The notes below the pieces were generated by a model. The model did no database searches. It had not been told where the DNA came from and was given only the letters and a program-made list of their open reading frames with translations. From positions 1,023,540 through 1,087,539 of the forward strand of contig MNCI01007580.1 of the NCBI GenBank assembly GCA_015680685.1: 64,000 nucleotides of DNA. The letters run 5' to 3'. Made by a program: the position numbers and the translations under genes. The stretch is from Gnetum montanum (lineage: Eukaryota; Streptophyta; Gnetopsida; Gnetales; Gnetaceae). The number at the start of each line of letters is the position of its first letter. The stretch's first letter is position 1. This document shows positions 10,890 through 22,560 of this stretch, piece after piece.

Positions 10890-11415
10890 AACATACTTTT
10901 TGAGCTTTTCCAATGGATGCACTACACCATTGGTTCTTTTTTAGTGGTTATGTCGTTCAGTTATGCATCACTATTACCTCTACTAGTATAATAAATGTAG
11001 TAGGATCTATTTTGATCATCTAGCTATATTTTCATTCCTCCCAATGGATAGTTTGATGCATCTACCATTATGTAGAAAGGTCAAGACCAAATAAGAGCTT
11101 TAGAAGCTTGTAGGATGGTAATATTCCTAATTTTTATTTTCAACAATTCAAATGGTTGCTTACATTTTTCAATCTACATGAATGGTACATATTTCTTTAT
11201 GAGCACCACCAATGATCTAGCAATTTTCAAAAAGTAATTAATAAATCTATAATAATACCCTATATTCCTAAGAAAAGACCTCATATCTTTTACTATCTAG
11301 TATCTTTAATAAATTTCATAAATCACTCTAATTTTCTCTAGATCCATTATAATTCTCTTCTCTAAGATATTTTGCTCCAAAACTATGTCCTTCTCAATAA
11401 AAATCCTGAAATAAT
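10890..11415 (-). pseudogene. Gypsy reverse transcriptase/RNase H fragment
   Basis: Minus-strand translation from about 11400 gives, in order, EKIRVIYEIY, VKDMRSFLRNIGYYYRFINYF (RT thumb), a Lys-rich connection, PFYIMVDASNYPLGG (start of RNase H with its first Asp) and 'ITTKKEPMVWCIHW' in place of the usual '(S/T)TTEKE...' motif. This order is typical of Ty3/Gypsy pol. Stops interrupt the frame. The fingers/palm with the YxDD box are absent, so it is a fragment. Confidence 0.6.
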
Positions 11416-12280
11416 TACAAATGAAAAAGGACCCATCTTTACATTATAATAAATAGCATCATGTGTATCTAGATGCATCATCCACTATGATGATAAAATA
11501 CCATTCATTATTGATAAAGGAAAATTTCATAGGTCCCACAAGTTCACATGAATGATATCTAATTGTTTCTCCTTTCTTTCCATGCATAATAAGGAAATTT
11601 TTATTTATGATATGCACATGTTTCATACACCTCTTTTGAGATGAGAGAAAACTTCACTCCAATTGTTAATTCAACAACAATCTTGGAATGAGGGTGCAGA
11701 GATTTTTTTTATCATAATCTTAATATGAGGATGGAGAGATCTTCTTCTACTTATTAACCTATAACATTTTTCTTAGAAATATTCATATTGAACAAAGAAT
11801 AAACCTACTTTTCAAGTCTTGAAGTGAAGGTAATGATACCAATTTGATTACTCAAAGTGTAATCCTTCTAATTAAACAAAACTCTAACTTCTTTGAATAC
11901 AATTGTTCCTATGGAAAGAAATGATATAAAAGTAGGGATACATATAAGGCACCACTTACATGAATTGTGTGTCTTTCATGAATCTTGAGAATACATTCTC
12001 CAACTCATTAAATTTCAACAAAGGATTTATCTCTAAATCTAATGACTTCAAATTTATCTTTCTTAATCTTGAAAAACATAGAGAGATTAGGTATCGTTAG
12101 GTTAGAGAAACTACTATTAGGAATTCATGATAAGGAATGGGGATCCTTGCCATATATGAAGGCTAAATAGTTTGTACATCTTTCTTCAACTTGCATATCC
12201 TCATCCATCTATAGACTATATATTTTTGAAGCATAGTAATCTTTTGGTTTTGATGAGGTCTCACTCAAGGATAGACTAGG
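11416..12280 (-). pseudogene. Copia protease/integrase remnant, split by element A
   Basis: Minus-strand translation shows HTIHVSGALYV (about 11960-11930, like the 'L.NVLYVP' segment after Copia protease), then the pre-integrase region, then 'ETCAYH' near 11620, 'HVNLW' and a 'IIIVDDASRY' segment near 11500 that matches the first integrase Asp region of Copia ('FIDDxSR'). Frameshifts and stops are frequent. The gag part of the same element lies at 20993-21380 beyond element A, which inserted between them. Confidence 0.5.
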
Positions 12281-12285
12281 GAAGC

Positions 12286-13155
12286 TGTTGAGTCATCCTC
12301 TATTAGGCCATGATGTTGAATACCCAATTTTGGAGCCTCGACGTCAGAGCCAAGAAGTGACATCATATATTTGATGTTGCCTCCCCTGGGTTGGCCTATA
12401 AATATAAAACTTGGGCACCTAGTTCAAACATGAAGAGTAGTAGTAGAAAATAGTTTTAGTTTTTAGTTTTTGATAGTCTTTCTAAAAGTTATGTTATTCC
12501 TAGTGCATGCCCATAGTGTGATGTTTGTAATCATGCAACACCTTTGTTCAAGTATGATGTACTTGGACACATTACATGACTGACAATAAAGATCAAGATT
12601 ACATCCATCATTGTAGCATCCACTTAGATTATTATTACTTTGAATTGTTAACTATTTGCTACTTTCTTTAGTTAAATGTTGCCATTTATTTCTATTAAGT
12701 ATTCTTGTTATTAAGTCAAATGTGTATGCCTTAATCATGAGCATTTAAGTGTAGATGCTTGGTAATCCAGCAGCGTATTGTTTGGCACACCTAGTGACAT
12801 ATGCTTGGTGATCCTAGAAGTAGTGTCATGAAGTCCAAGACGTATACGAATGATTAAGGGCAGATACCCATTGCACATAGGCTAGTTTAATTTCACTTTC
12901 CATTGTTTTTTAGCTTAATTAATTTACCTCTTTATCATCATCAGTAGTATAGGACTAGATAACATCATAGGCCTTGCTTTAGACTAAACCATATATGAAA
13001 AAGCTACCACTAGTCCAAGTGGGAAGATAGAAAATTGCAATCAAAGCATAGTAGTCTAGATACCACAATTAGTCCCATCCATGGAATTTAACTAGATAGT
13101 ACATGAATGCTTGTGATTCGTATGGTTGAGCGTAGAGGTACCTCACTATTCATCA
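12286..13155 (+). repeat. 5' LTR of element A
   Basis: Starts TGTTGAGTCATCC (TGATGAGTC in the 3' copy) and ends CATCA. U3 has 'gacgtcagagcc', 'gacatcatatatttgatgttgcc' and the TATA box 'cctataaatata' near 12400. The R-U5 part has the shared '..ggtaatcc..agcag' phrases. It differs from the 3' LTR at many scattered positions, so the insertion is old. Confidence 0.85.
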
Positions 13156-13156
13156 T

Positions 13157-13174
13157 TGGAACCATTGCCAACGA
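13157..13174 (+). promoter_or_regulatory. Primer-binding site of element A
   Basis: TGGAACCATTGCCAACGA lies one base after the LTR. It is a decayed form of TGGCGCCGTTGCCGGGGA, the aspartate-tRNA-type site used by Athila-like elements. Elements A' and B have less decayed versions at the same place. Confidence 0.7.
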
Positions 13175-13280
13175 TAGTAATAGTTATCTAGATTAGTTAT
13201 ATTATACATGATAGCTATAAAGGTATTAACAATATATTTTTTAGAAAATATTAAATCACACACACTATGAACCAATAACA

Positions 13281-15787
13281 ATGTCTCTCCCATAGGAAAG
13301 TGAAAATGCATTGTATAGTGAACACATTCATTGGAGAAATAATGAGATATATGATGAAGGAAATTAGAGTGACCAACCATATGTAGGGGTTCCTTATGAT
13401 CATGACCACCCTGACAAAACTCAAAGACTAAATTCACCTATGGTAGATAATCTTGGAGAAGATGATGTAGGTCCTAGACTAGAGGAGGCCTCAAGGCCTA
13501 ATACCTCCTTCAAATCAAGAAATGATAAATCAAATGACCTTGAAGAATACAATAGAAACCATGGAAATTCTTCCTATTCCTCATCTTCCTCTTTCCCTTC
13601 AACATCTAGTTTTGACAAAGATGAACATAGGTATAGAGATAGAGCTCCACTAAATGGTTGAACTAAAAGTCAGAATTGAACCCACAGGAAAAGTCAAAGA
13701 CATCATTATGAACATAGAAAACATCATCACAATCAAAAAAATAGAGATAGAAATTTTCCTCATAACCTATTTGATGACAACAAACCCTTGATGGTCACTA
13801 AGAGCCTAATGTAGATCACAAAGATAGTAAAGATATCTTGCAAGCATTGCAAAAAGAGTCATCTACCTAAGCTTGACATGAATAATATTCCTAAATATGT
13901 AGGAGGCTATTATTCAAATTTGCAACATCATTTACAAGCCTTCCATGATGCCTATGTTTTCTACAACATTGAAAGTGGATGGAAAAAGATTAAGCTCTTT
14001 CCTAGGACACTAATTAATAGAGCCAAAGTGTGGCATAGGTCATTGATACCCAATTCAATTTGATGATGGCCCACAATGCTTGAGCTATTCAATAAGAAAT
14101 ACCAAACCTATGCAAGAGTGTCCAACCTAAGGAGACAAATCTAAGAGTGGAAGAAAGAACAACATGAACCCTTGGACATGGCCTTAGATAGATATTATGC
14201 CTTATTGAATAGATGCCCAAGCCATGGTTTCTCTGAGGAAAGGTAACTTTTCCACATCATAGATGGGCTTCATAATGAAACATGTGAAATCCTTGGTATG
14301 TATGCCCTAGGTAAATTATATGATCTCCAACCCCATCAGATCAAAGAGCTAATCAAGCATGTGGAAAAAGAAGAAGGAGAGATATGAAAATGGGAGAATG
14401 TCAAAAAATATCAGTGGAACTCAACTCTTCAATAGAAGGATGTCTAGATCTATGATAAGAAGAATGAAACCACTCTCGATAAGGTGACCCTACAACAAAT
14501 CTTCCCAATATAGGAGTCTATTGATGAACTAGAAGCAAATTTTAATAGGATGTCGAACTGGATATATGAAAATGTTACAACTCTCATTAAGATAGTCAAG
14601 GAGAGAATCATGTAAAACAAACTAGGTGATCATACTAAACAAAGGATACATAACCAAGAAATAGTTAATGACACTTTTCAACAAATGGGAGAAATGGCTA
14701 AAGAAAGTGAGGCTATAGACTCAACCATAGACAAAGATAATGAATGTGATATCTATGTATATGATCATCCAAAGGGCCATTGCCAAGTCTTGTTCCATCT
14801 ACAAGACTATTGGGTTGGTGCTTTAAATCCAAAGTTTATGCAAAAGCACATACTTAAGAGATTTCCTCTCCCAAAAGGTAATTATATATAGTTCCACAAC
14901 CAATCGTACCATCCTTGGAGGATCCATTACCAACCTCAACATGGTCATCAACTGCAGTGGCAACAACCACAATCATAGGAAAGGCCATCACCAAATCAAC
15001 CATATCTACTGAAATTGCAAGGATATTATATTCAACATCCTATTTCTCTAACAAGTTCTACATCCTCTACTTCCAATCATCACTACCACTCTCTTGAGTA
15101 CATTTATTCCATGACATCCCCTAAAGGATCGCCACCTTGCACCTCTTACCATCCATCCTACCCTCAATATTCTTATTCTTCACCTCCTTATATGCCACCA
15201 CCAAAAACACAAAAAGGTTTTGCACCATAATACCAACAAACAAATCCCACTTATGTTGCAAATGTGTATAAAATGCTGATACTAATGGGTTTCAACCACA
15301 TTATTAGAAATGTCCCTTCTAGAGAAAAGGCCATAAGCCAATGTAGGTCATGCATGAATCCATCATATCATCTGATCTAGCACAAGGCCAATCTGATGCA
15401 CCACCTTCCTTGTCTCAACCAACGTCCTCTAACCATACAGAATGACCACCATCCTTTAGTGCTTCAATCCTAAATCCAACCATTGAATCTACAAGTGTGG
15501 GGATACAAATAAATCCATGCATACCATATCATGATCAAGGGTACAATTTTTGGCCAAAGATCCATAATATTAACACACTTCATACCCTCATCCACCATAC
15601 ATATAATGATCAAGTGTGTGACCAACAATTTTTCTACCCAACCAACACACCACCAATAAACACCCAATGGTTGGGGTATGGATAGTTCCCAATGTTTCAT
15701 ACATGCATGGATCCTATTAGTCCACTTATTAATCCTTGTCATTGCCAAATGTTTAGTCATGGGAGTTACCCCCATTCTAATCTTTAG
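13281..15787 (+). pseudogene. gag of element A
   Basis: A single frame runs from ATG 13281 to about 15232 with about 17 internal stops; a frameshift then moves it to the frame open at 15497-15685. The N-terminal part is acidic and Ser-rich (SYSSSSSFPSTSS near 13580). A retrotransposon-gag core follows, with 'HDAYVFYNIESGWKKIKLFPRTL', 'W..S', 'LFNKKYQ', and 'RYYALLNRCPSHGFS' near 14200. The C-terminal third is rich in Pro, Tyr, Ser and His. No CCHC zinc knuckle is seen. The same order is found in A' and B. Gag would form the particle; this copy cannot be translated. Confidence 0.8.
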
Positions 15788-17138
15788 GATTTTAAAGTGC
15801 TTTTCATCTTTTTTATTTGCACGTTTTTGTCATTTTCCTATTTATTTATCCAAATTTTTTCTATTTCTTCCAATTTTTTTCTAGTTATTATTTTCATTTT
15901 CTTTATTAAGTAATCTTGCTTGTGAATAAAATGATCATGTTGCCCATTGAAGTGAGATTTTCTCTATGTTTTCAAGTCATAAGGGACTGATTATTCAAAC
16001 ATTGAGACCATGTCATCCATCTACTCATTCCATTAATAAGAGGTTCTTTCTTTGGTCATCATGATAACCTTTTTCATCATCGAATCTAAAAATAACTTCA
16101 TAATCATTATGTCTAGATAGAAGAGTGTAGAACCAAGGTGGAATTAAAGGGTGTGACATTAAGGGAATTTTTGGATTCTCTTTAGCCACTTCTATATGTT
16201 CTATCATGTTGCTAAGGTTGTAACCATATCCTTGTAGATCTAATAAAAAATGGGAATAAGAGTAACTTAAAATGGCATTGAATAAACTTGTTTAGGTTCC
16301 ATTAGAAAGACATTTACGCATTCCTAAAGCTTGGTAGCTTCTCAAAATAAAAAAAAAATTGAAAATAAAAAAATATAATTAGTGTGCCATAATAAAGCTC
16401 CTCCATTGGATAAAATGCCAAGTGATGTTACTCCCCGTGACTCTAATAGTCTTATGATTGTTTGCCAACATGATGAAATGATGTGATGTCACTAAAATGT
16501 GGTTTGGACTTGGTTTGAATCTTGGAAATAAGGACTCATGATTATTTAACCATTAATAGCACACAAAGTTTTATTATGACCATGGTGAGAAACCTCATGT
16601 TCCAACTTCTACAATCCCTTCTAAGGTCCATCTCATCTCGTTATCCATGTGATCATAACTTGTGGTTTTGTATAACATAGTGTTATTATCTCAATTTGGT
16701 GGTTTTAACATGTGTGTTTTGTTTCATAGGTATGCATTGCATTCCACCTCTTTAGTACCTATAGGCATTTTTAGCTGTGGTTACACAAGGGCATCATAGG
16801 CTAGAGCCTGCTTTAAGGAGGATCCACTTATGTAAATTTTGTGGCTCATACTTATTAACATAACCACATTATTTTTCACCTTCTAAGTGCTCAAATTGTT
16901 ACATTGTATCATTTTCCTTTCCATGTAATTGATCCATCCACAACATTAGTTTTAATGCCTTTTTCTTACTCATCCTAGTAATTTTTATGTCGATGACTTG
17001 ATCTTATCAGATTTTCGGTGCCTCAAATTGATTTTTTCACTTATTCCAAAATGATGGACTTAACCTCAAACCTTCCAACCAATCACAGAGCTTTATTTTA
17101 CATGCTCAACTACCCCATTCAGTGAAAATTTTTGGACC
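15788..17138 (+). other. Non-coding middle of element A
   Basis: Between gag and the U3-like module there is no pol motif on either strand. Small ORFs here are short and antisense or lie in T-rich sequence. A' has a comparable non-coding middle at 39944-41339. Confidence 0.5.
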
Positions 17139-17205
17139 TTGATGTTGTGCACCTAACATTGGGTTCGACACAACATCACATGCCCAATGTTGGGTCACAT
17201 AAAGT
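17139..17205 (+). promoter_or_regulatory. Internal U3-like module with TATA-like box (element A)
   Basis: Interleaved inverted repeats GATGTTGTG (17141-17149)/CACAACATC (17169-17177) and AACATTGGG (17155-17163)/CCCAATGTT (17183-17191) are followed by 'gtgtatatatatgac' (about 17201-17215). The motifs echo those in the U3 of element A's own LTR ('gatgttgcc', 'cctaacgtc', 'ctaatgttag', 'gacatc'). It lies about 540 bases before the accessory ORF. Modules at the same place exist in A' and B. A promoter function is inferred, not shown. Confidence 0.45.
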
Positions 17206-17737
17206 GTATATATATGACCCACATTGTACTTTGAATTCATTTTCATCATTTGCTACTAGTGGAGTTGTTCAAATTTCCTCTTGTGACTTAGATCTCTACA
17301 CACTCATCTTCCACTTGCGATATTTTTCTCTCTATAGCTCCAATTTCCTTGTCATTTGGACCCATCTAAACCTACAGTGTTTGACTTAGTGGTTGGGTGG
17401 GTTGGGGGGGGTGTGCTTACATGTGAAAATTGCATTGAATTACTAAAATTTACTATCACCTGAAAAGTATCATAAGGGTAAGAATATTATAAACATTAGG
17501 AGTTATAATGAAAAATCACTCACATTAATGCCAAAAATCCAATTTTTTGCAACCCACGAGCCCATAACCATACTATAAGCCACATATAAGGAAAAGGGAG
17601 CCAATTGTGAAGGGTTGTAAAAATAGATGGATATGATCATATGCATTATGAACTTAATGAACTAAGGTTACGAGTAAGGTATAAACTGATGATAATAAAC
17701 ATAACCTTAGTAACACTTTATCTTTGCTTGATTGTGG

Positions 17738-20000
17738 ATGGCCCCAAAGAGATTTTTTCAAGGTGAATCATTGAAAAGAGGTGCTAGGCATCCATGAGGT
17801 GGTCAAGGTTAGCAAGGTAAACATGTAGAACACATATAGTAGGAAGTCCAATCCTTCAACATTCACCAAGAGGCTCTTGCTACTAGACAATTGGCGCAAG
17901 GGGAGGCTATAAAACCATAGGCTCTTGAGTAGGGACACCATCTCACATTGCCCCCTAATTGCCTTAGTACCACTTTAGAAAAGTCCATGTTGGCTTCAGT
18001 CACTATGGAAATAAATTTTAGTCCATTCATGGAGTTTGCTATGGAAGCTATTTGGACACAACTCAAAGTGTCCCCATTATGGCCCATTCTATCAGACAAC
18101 GATAAATGGTACCTAGGTGAAACTCATTAGTTCTGGCATAATAAAGATCAGGGTACCATGATCAACCTCTATGGAGTGAACATCTCTTATTCAGTCAAAG
18201 TAATTGCTATGGCTCTCAACCTACCAAATGAATTGATATTCCCAATGTGCTTGCATAACCATTTGCAAACGATCACTGAAGTAGTCAGTTGGGGAAGCAG
18301 GGATGAGTCCAACCTCTTTTGAGTCATGGGTGATGTCATATAGCCCATAGTGGAAATGGACCCAACATAGGGGGAGATCTCACTATAGTCAAAAGGAGAA
18401 GGATCGTAATAGCCATGATAAATCTTTGGGAATGTCGCATCCTTTCAAGTAACACTTGAAACTAGTGAAGGTGCCATAGTTGTGGTACTACAACATGGGA
18501 ATGCAATAGGTGCAATAGAGGTAATCACAAATCATATCAAAGAATCATTTAACATGCCTATTGTGGCCCCAATAGATCTAACAGTAGCTAGAGATGTGCA
18601 AATGTTGGTTGGAACTTCAATGACTCCTGTAGTGCATGAGGATGTGCTTGATTGACTACTGTAGATGGGCCAAGTAATAACTACCTTGTTTGAAATCCTC
18701 ACCGATGTCACTATAGACCAATCAAACCTCATCATCATGAAAAGGAAAGTTGGTTATGGAAGAAGTTAGAGTAGAGCATGCGGAAGTAGAAATACAAAGA
18801 TTACAAGAAGAGCTAGCTTTCTTGAGAGTTAAATGATGGGATCCTACCCATTTTGTTGCACTGGACCAACTTGAACAATTCAAGATGGAGTAGCTTACCA
18901 TGCTAACTAAGGAGAGAGTAGTTGTTGAGCAAGAGAAAGAGAAGGTGGTTTAGAATGCCTCTATTGCTAATGTGCAATCCTATGCACACAAAAAGGCATT
19001 AACCACCATACAAGAAAAGAATAAGTAGCTCACTATGAAGAACTCAAGGTTGATCATAGTGGAGAAGTGAAAGAACATTCTAGAAGAAAGCATCCACCAG
19101 TTAAGAGAACAACTAGTGAGGGTCAACCAAGATATTAATAGATTGGCTAGGGAGAATAGAACCCTCTCAATGGAGAAGGTCTACACTATCTACGAGAAGT
19201 CAACAATTGAAATTACTGCATGGAAAAGTGAGGCCAAAAAGAATGAGAAACTAAAAGAGCACTTCCATGATCAAGTAGGCATGTACAAGTAGACTAATAA
19301 AAAGGAAATCTAGATGGCCAAAGTCCACATCAACTCCTTGTCAGTGCAGAATCCTCAGTGGTAGCCGATCTTGGATAGCTATGCCTTGGTCCATTAAGTA
19401 GAAGTCAAGAATAAGGACCTACAGATAGAAGATCTGAAGGAATGAATGGCATTGGATAACCTCAAATATGACAACCTTTGCATGTTAATAGTAGGTTGCC
19501 ATTGAAACAAGTTGGAAAAACAAGTGGAAACCACCTATGCATTATATGAGAAGGATTTTGTAGATTGAAAGGATGCTTTTTAGAAATTACAGGTGGAAAA
19601 CTTAGAATTAGAGGTGGTCAAGGCCAACTATCAAGGACAAAAGGATATAGCCTCGAACCTGGCTAGAAGATTAACTAATTATTATGAACTCAAAGATAAG
19701 GCTAGGGCCTTCGAGGAAGAACAACGACAATCCATGGCTTGGTATGTGAAGGTAAATTAGATGTTCCCACAACTGCCATGTCCTTGGGATGTACTGGTGC
19801 TAGCACACATCGACATAGTAGCTTGGATTGTACATGACCCAATGATGGAGGAGGTGAAGTTGTAGGCATTACACAATCACTACAAATTTCAATGTCCTGG
19901 CATGACCTATGGGCATCACATGAGCTTCCAAATTTGGTTTTTGCTTTGTAATAATGTGTCCCATTTTTTTTACACCATGTGGCATGTTAAGAGTCAATTT
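17738..20000 (+). pseudogene. Accessory ORF of element A (transposon-protein-like plus coiled coil)
   Basis: Begins ATG 17738 (MAPKRFFQGESLKRGARHP...) and is followed, with stops, by 'EINFSPFMEF', 'PLWPILSDNDKWYLGET', 'FWHNKDQGTMINLYGV' and 'VIAMALNLPNE'. These match A' (MVPK..., 'ELNFGPFTEF', 'SPLWPILS', 'YLGETYQFWHNKEEGT'). The pattern resembles the 'putative plant transposon protein' domain (Pfam Transposase_32 type) reported downstream of pol in Athila-like elements. From about 18740 on the frame is rich in Glu, Lys and Leu, with long helical, coiled-coil-like text up to 'NLARRLTNYYELKDKA' and 'MFPQLPCPWDVL' near 19770. More than 20 stops make it dead. Its function is unknown; env-like and replication-accessory roles are both possible. 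Confidence 0.6.
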
Positions 20001-20099
20001 TTTTGTTCATTATTTAAATTAGTCAATAATCCCATACCTACCCAATATTTTGTAAATATATTTTTCCTCATTTGATTTAACTTGAGGATGAGTTTTCAT

Positions 20100-20114
20100 T
20101 TAGTCATGGAGGTA
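20100..20114 (+). promoter_or_regulatory. Polypurine region of element A
   Basis: 'ttagtcatggaggta' lies directly before the 3' LTR. The short purine block 'atggagg' matches the 'atgggggta' and 'catgagggta' of elements B and A' at the same place and would prime plus-strand DNA. Confidence 0.55.
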
Positions 20115-20987
20115 TGATGAGTCATCCTTTGTCAGGCCCTGACGCTGGATACCTAACGTCAAAGCCCTAATGTTAGAGCTAAGAAGCGACATCGGATATT
20201 TGATGTTGCCTCCTCTGGGTTGGCCTATAAATATAGTACTTGGGCACCCAGTTGAGACATGAAGAGTAGTAGTAGAATATAGTTTTAGTTTTCAATATTT
20301 GGTACTCTTTCTAAAAATTTTATTATTCCTAGTGCATGTCCACAGTGTGATGTTTGTGATTATGTAGCACCTTTGTTTGAGCGTAACATACTTTTACATG
20401 TTACATGATTGGAAATAAAGATCAAGATTACTCCCATCATTGCAACATACACTTAGATTATTATTGCTTTGAATTGTTAATTATTTATTACTTTCTTTAG
20501 TTAAATGTTTTGATTTATTGCTATTTACTATTCTTGGTATTAAGTGGAATGTATACACCTTAATCACAAGCATTTAAGTGTAGATATTTGGTAATCTAGT
20601 AGCATTATATTTGGCACACCCAATGACATACACTTGGCAATCCTAGAAGTAGTCTTGCAAAGTCCAAGATGTATATGGATGATTAAGGGCATATACCCAT
20701 CGCATGTAGGCTAGTTAGATTTCACTTTCCATTGTTCATTAGCTTAATTAATTTACCTCTTTATCATCATCAAGAGTAGTATAGGATTAGATAACATCAT
20801 ACGCCTCACTTTGAACTAAACTATATGTGACAAAGCTACCACTTGTCTAAGTGGGAAGATAGTGAACTGTGATCAAAGCATAGCAATCTAGATACCACAA
20901 CTAGTCCCATCCATGAAATTTGACCAGATCATGCATGAACACTTGTGATTCATATGGTTGAGCATAGGGGTACCTCGTTGCTCATTA
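20115..20987 (+). repeat. 3' LTR of element A
   Basis: Starts TGATGAGTCATCC. U3 holds 'gacgctggatacctaacgtc', the palindrome-like 'ctaatgttag' and 'gcgacatcggatatttgatgttgc' (imperfect inverted repeat), then 'cctataaatatag'. It ends 'ctcatta' (CATCA in sister LTRs), followed by the duplication GAAGC. Confidence 0.85.
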
Positions 20988-20992
20988 GAAGC

Positions 20993-21380
20993 CTACCTTA
21001 TACTAACAGATCTTCATTATATCCATGCTTCTTATAATTAGGAGATCACTTTTCTTTCATTTACTTATTCTCAAGTCTAAAACTACATTGTTGGCCTAGA
21101 GAAAAATGGTTTCTTTTTCTATAGGAGCTTCTACCTCTTCCTCTTTATTAGAAAAAGTTATTTTATGATTGGCCTTTACTTGATTGTTGTCCTTACTACT
21201 AATTTTAGGACTAATGTCATTTATATCTTTCTCTAATGTTTTATCTTCTTCTTTTAACTCTTCCTTGCTCATTGATATAGAAGGCTTGATTTCTAAAGTT
21301 TTGCTTGTACTCTAGCTCATCTAAGGCTCTCATGTTAATCATCAACTCATAAATGATAGGTGTGGTAAAGTTCTTGATAT
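20993..21380 (-). pseudogene. Copia gag remnant (other half of the 11416-12280 element)
   Basis: Minus-strand translation from about 21375 gives 'TTPIIYELMINMRALDELEY' then 'NFRNQAF', like the end of the UBN2-type Copia gag ('..ELMGSL..E..'), then a Lys/Glu-rich linker. Near 21035 'NYKKHGYNEDL' recalls a decayed zinc knuckle. It continues across element A into the protease/integrase remnant at 12280 and below. Confidence 0.45.
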
Positions 21381-21589
21381 GCACAATGATCAATAATAAA
21401 GAATAAAGTGTTTCTACAAATGATATATTGCAAATGTAACATTTTTAAAGCAATTTTGCATTCAATGATGCTACATTATTGACATGATGCCTTTCACTTA
21501 GTTTTACCTTAAAATACATCCTTACAAGTCAAATTTATGGCATCATTTAGTCAAATAGTAGGTATATAATTGTTAGTTTGTTTTTCAAT

Positions 21590-21870
21590 TCTTGTAACAA
21601 TTACTAAGTACTTATAGCTTGCAATTGAGTTAATTATCTAGAATCTTATTTGACTAGATTGTACTTGGACATGATTCATGTATGAAAATAAAATTGAGAT
21701 TGATTTGCATTCATTGCAATATTTTAACTTAGCATAGATTTACTTTTTTAGTATTTAATTTTTATTGTTATTCTATTTTTTTTCTAGCATAATGTTTATG
21801 TTTCTAGTACTTGATCTTGAGTGTAATGTATATTAACATAGTACGACAATGCAATGTGCTATAGTATACT
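21590..21870 (+). repeat. Diverged A-type LTR fragment
   Basis: 'gattgtacttggacatgattcatg', 'aaaataaaattgagattgatttgcattcattgcaatattttaactta' and the following text align with the mid-LTR of element A ('gatgtacttggacacattacatg...aataaagatcaagatta...catcattgtagca'). Neither LTR end is present. Confidence 0.4.
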
Positions 21871-22139
21871 TTCTAAAAGTGCATAGCAATAATGGAAAAC
21901 ATGCACAACACATACTTTTTTAAAAACAAAACATGTAACTATTAATATAAACATTCCCTAACTTAACATGAGGTCACTAAATATTGATGTTGTATTTAGA
22001 GTTCACTTCAATAACGATGTGGTGGAACAATCCTACTTAAAGAAACATCCTTCAAAAAACTAAGCCAACTTTTCTTTTATTGTTGTTAGGATGGGGAAAT
22101 AACTTTTTTTTCTTTAATTTTTCTTTTGAACTCCTCACT

Positions 22140-22560
22140 ACATGAGCTACACCACCGAAGGAAGACAAAGCTTATAGACATTATTTGAAAAAATACTCTA
22201 CCTCATATTTTGTAATTTGCATATTCTTAAAAAAACTAGCTTAAGTACAACATTCATGATTGTCTAAGCTCTTTTCTCTAGTTGTAATAACCTATTTAAA
22301 TGCATATGTAGAGCTAATTTAAATATACTTATCCACCACATCTAAATGCTAAATTATGAGAAGTGTTTAGAGCCCATTCAAACATTGATTTGGCATAGCA
22401 CATTTAAGGCTTATTTAAACACTCAACATGTGTCTCTAAATGCCAAGTAGGTTTCCATTTAAAGCTCATGTGAATGCATTCAAAAGTTACATCTAAAAGC
22501 TATGTCAACCAAAGCTTATAATAGTATCTATATAAGGAAAGAAAAAATACCAAGGCAACT
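22140..22560 (+). repeat. Dispersed repeat C, partial copy
   Basis: Aligns with 33500-33840: 'gaaggaagacaaagctta', 'ttcttaaaaaaactagcttaagtacaacattcatgattgtc', a series of 'catctaaatgc' phrases, 'agagc.cattcaaac' and 'tgcattcaaaagttacatctaa'. The short phrases recur within the unit, so it is internally repetitive. Origin unknown. Confidence 0.5.

Larger units (their letters stand above)
12281..20992 (+). mobile_element. Element A: complete non-autonomous Athila-like LTR element
   Basis: LTRs at 12286-13155 and 20115-20987, flanked by a perfect 5-bp duplication GAAGC (12281-12285 and 20988-20992). Inside are a primer site (13157), gag (13281-15787), a non-coding middle, a U3-like module (17139-17205) and an accessory ORF (17738 to about 20000). 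No protease, RT, RNase H or integrase motif can be found between gag and the accessory ORF, so pol is absent, not merely decayed. It presumably moved with pol enzymes of a relative such as element B. Total length is 8.7 kb. Confidence 0.85.

Noticed and set aside
15470-15775. 101-codon minus-strand ORF
   Set aside because: Antisense to the C-terminal part of gag of element A, which has a conserved counterpart in A' on the sense strand.
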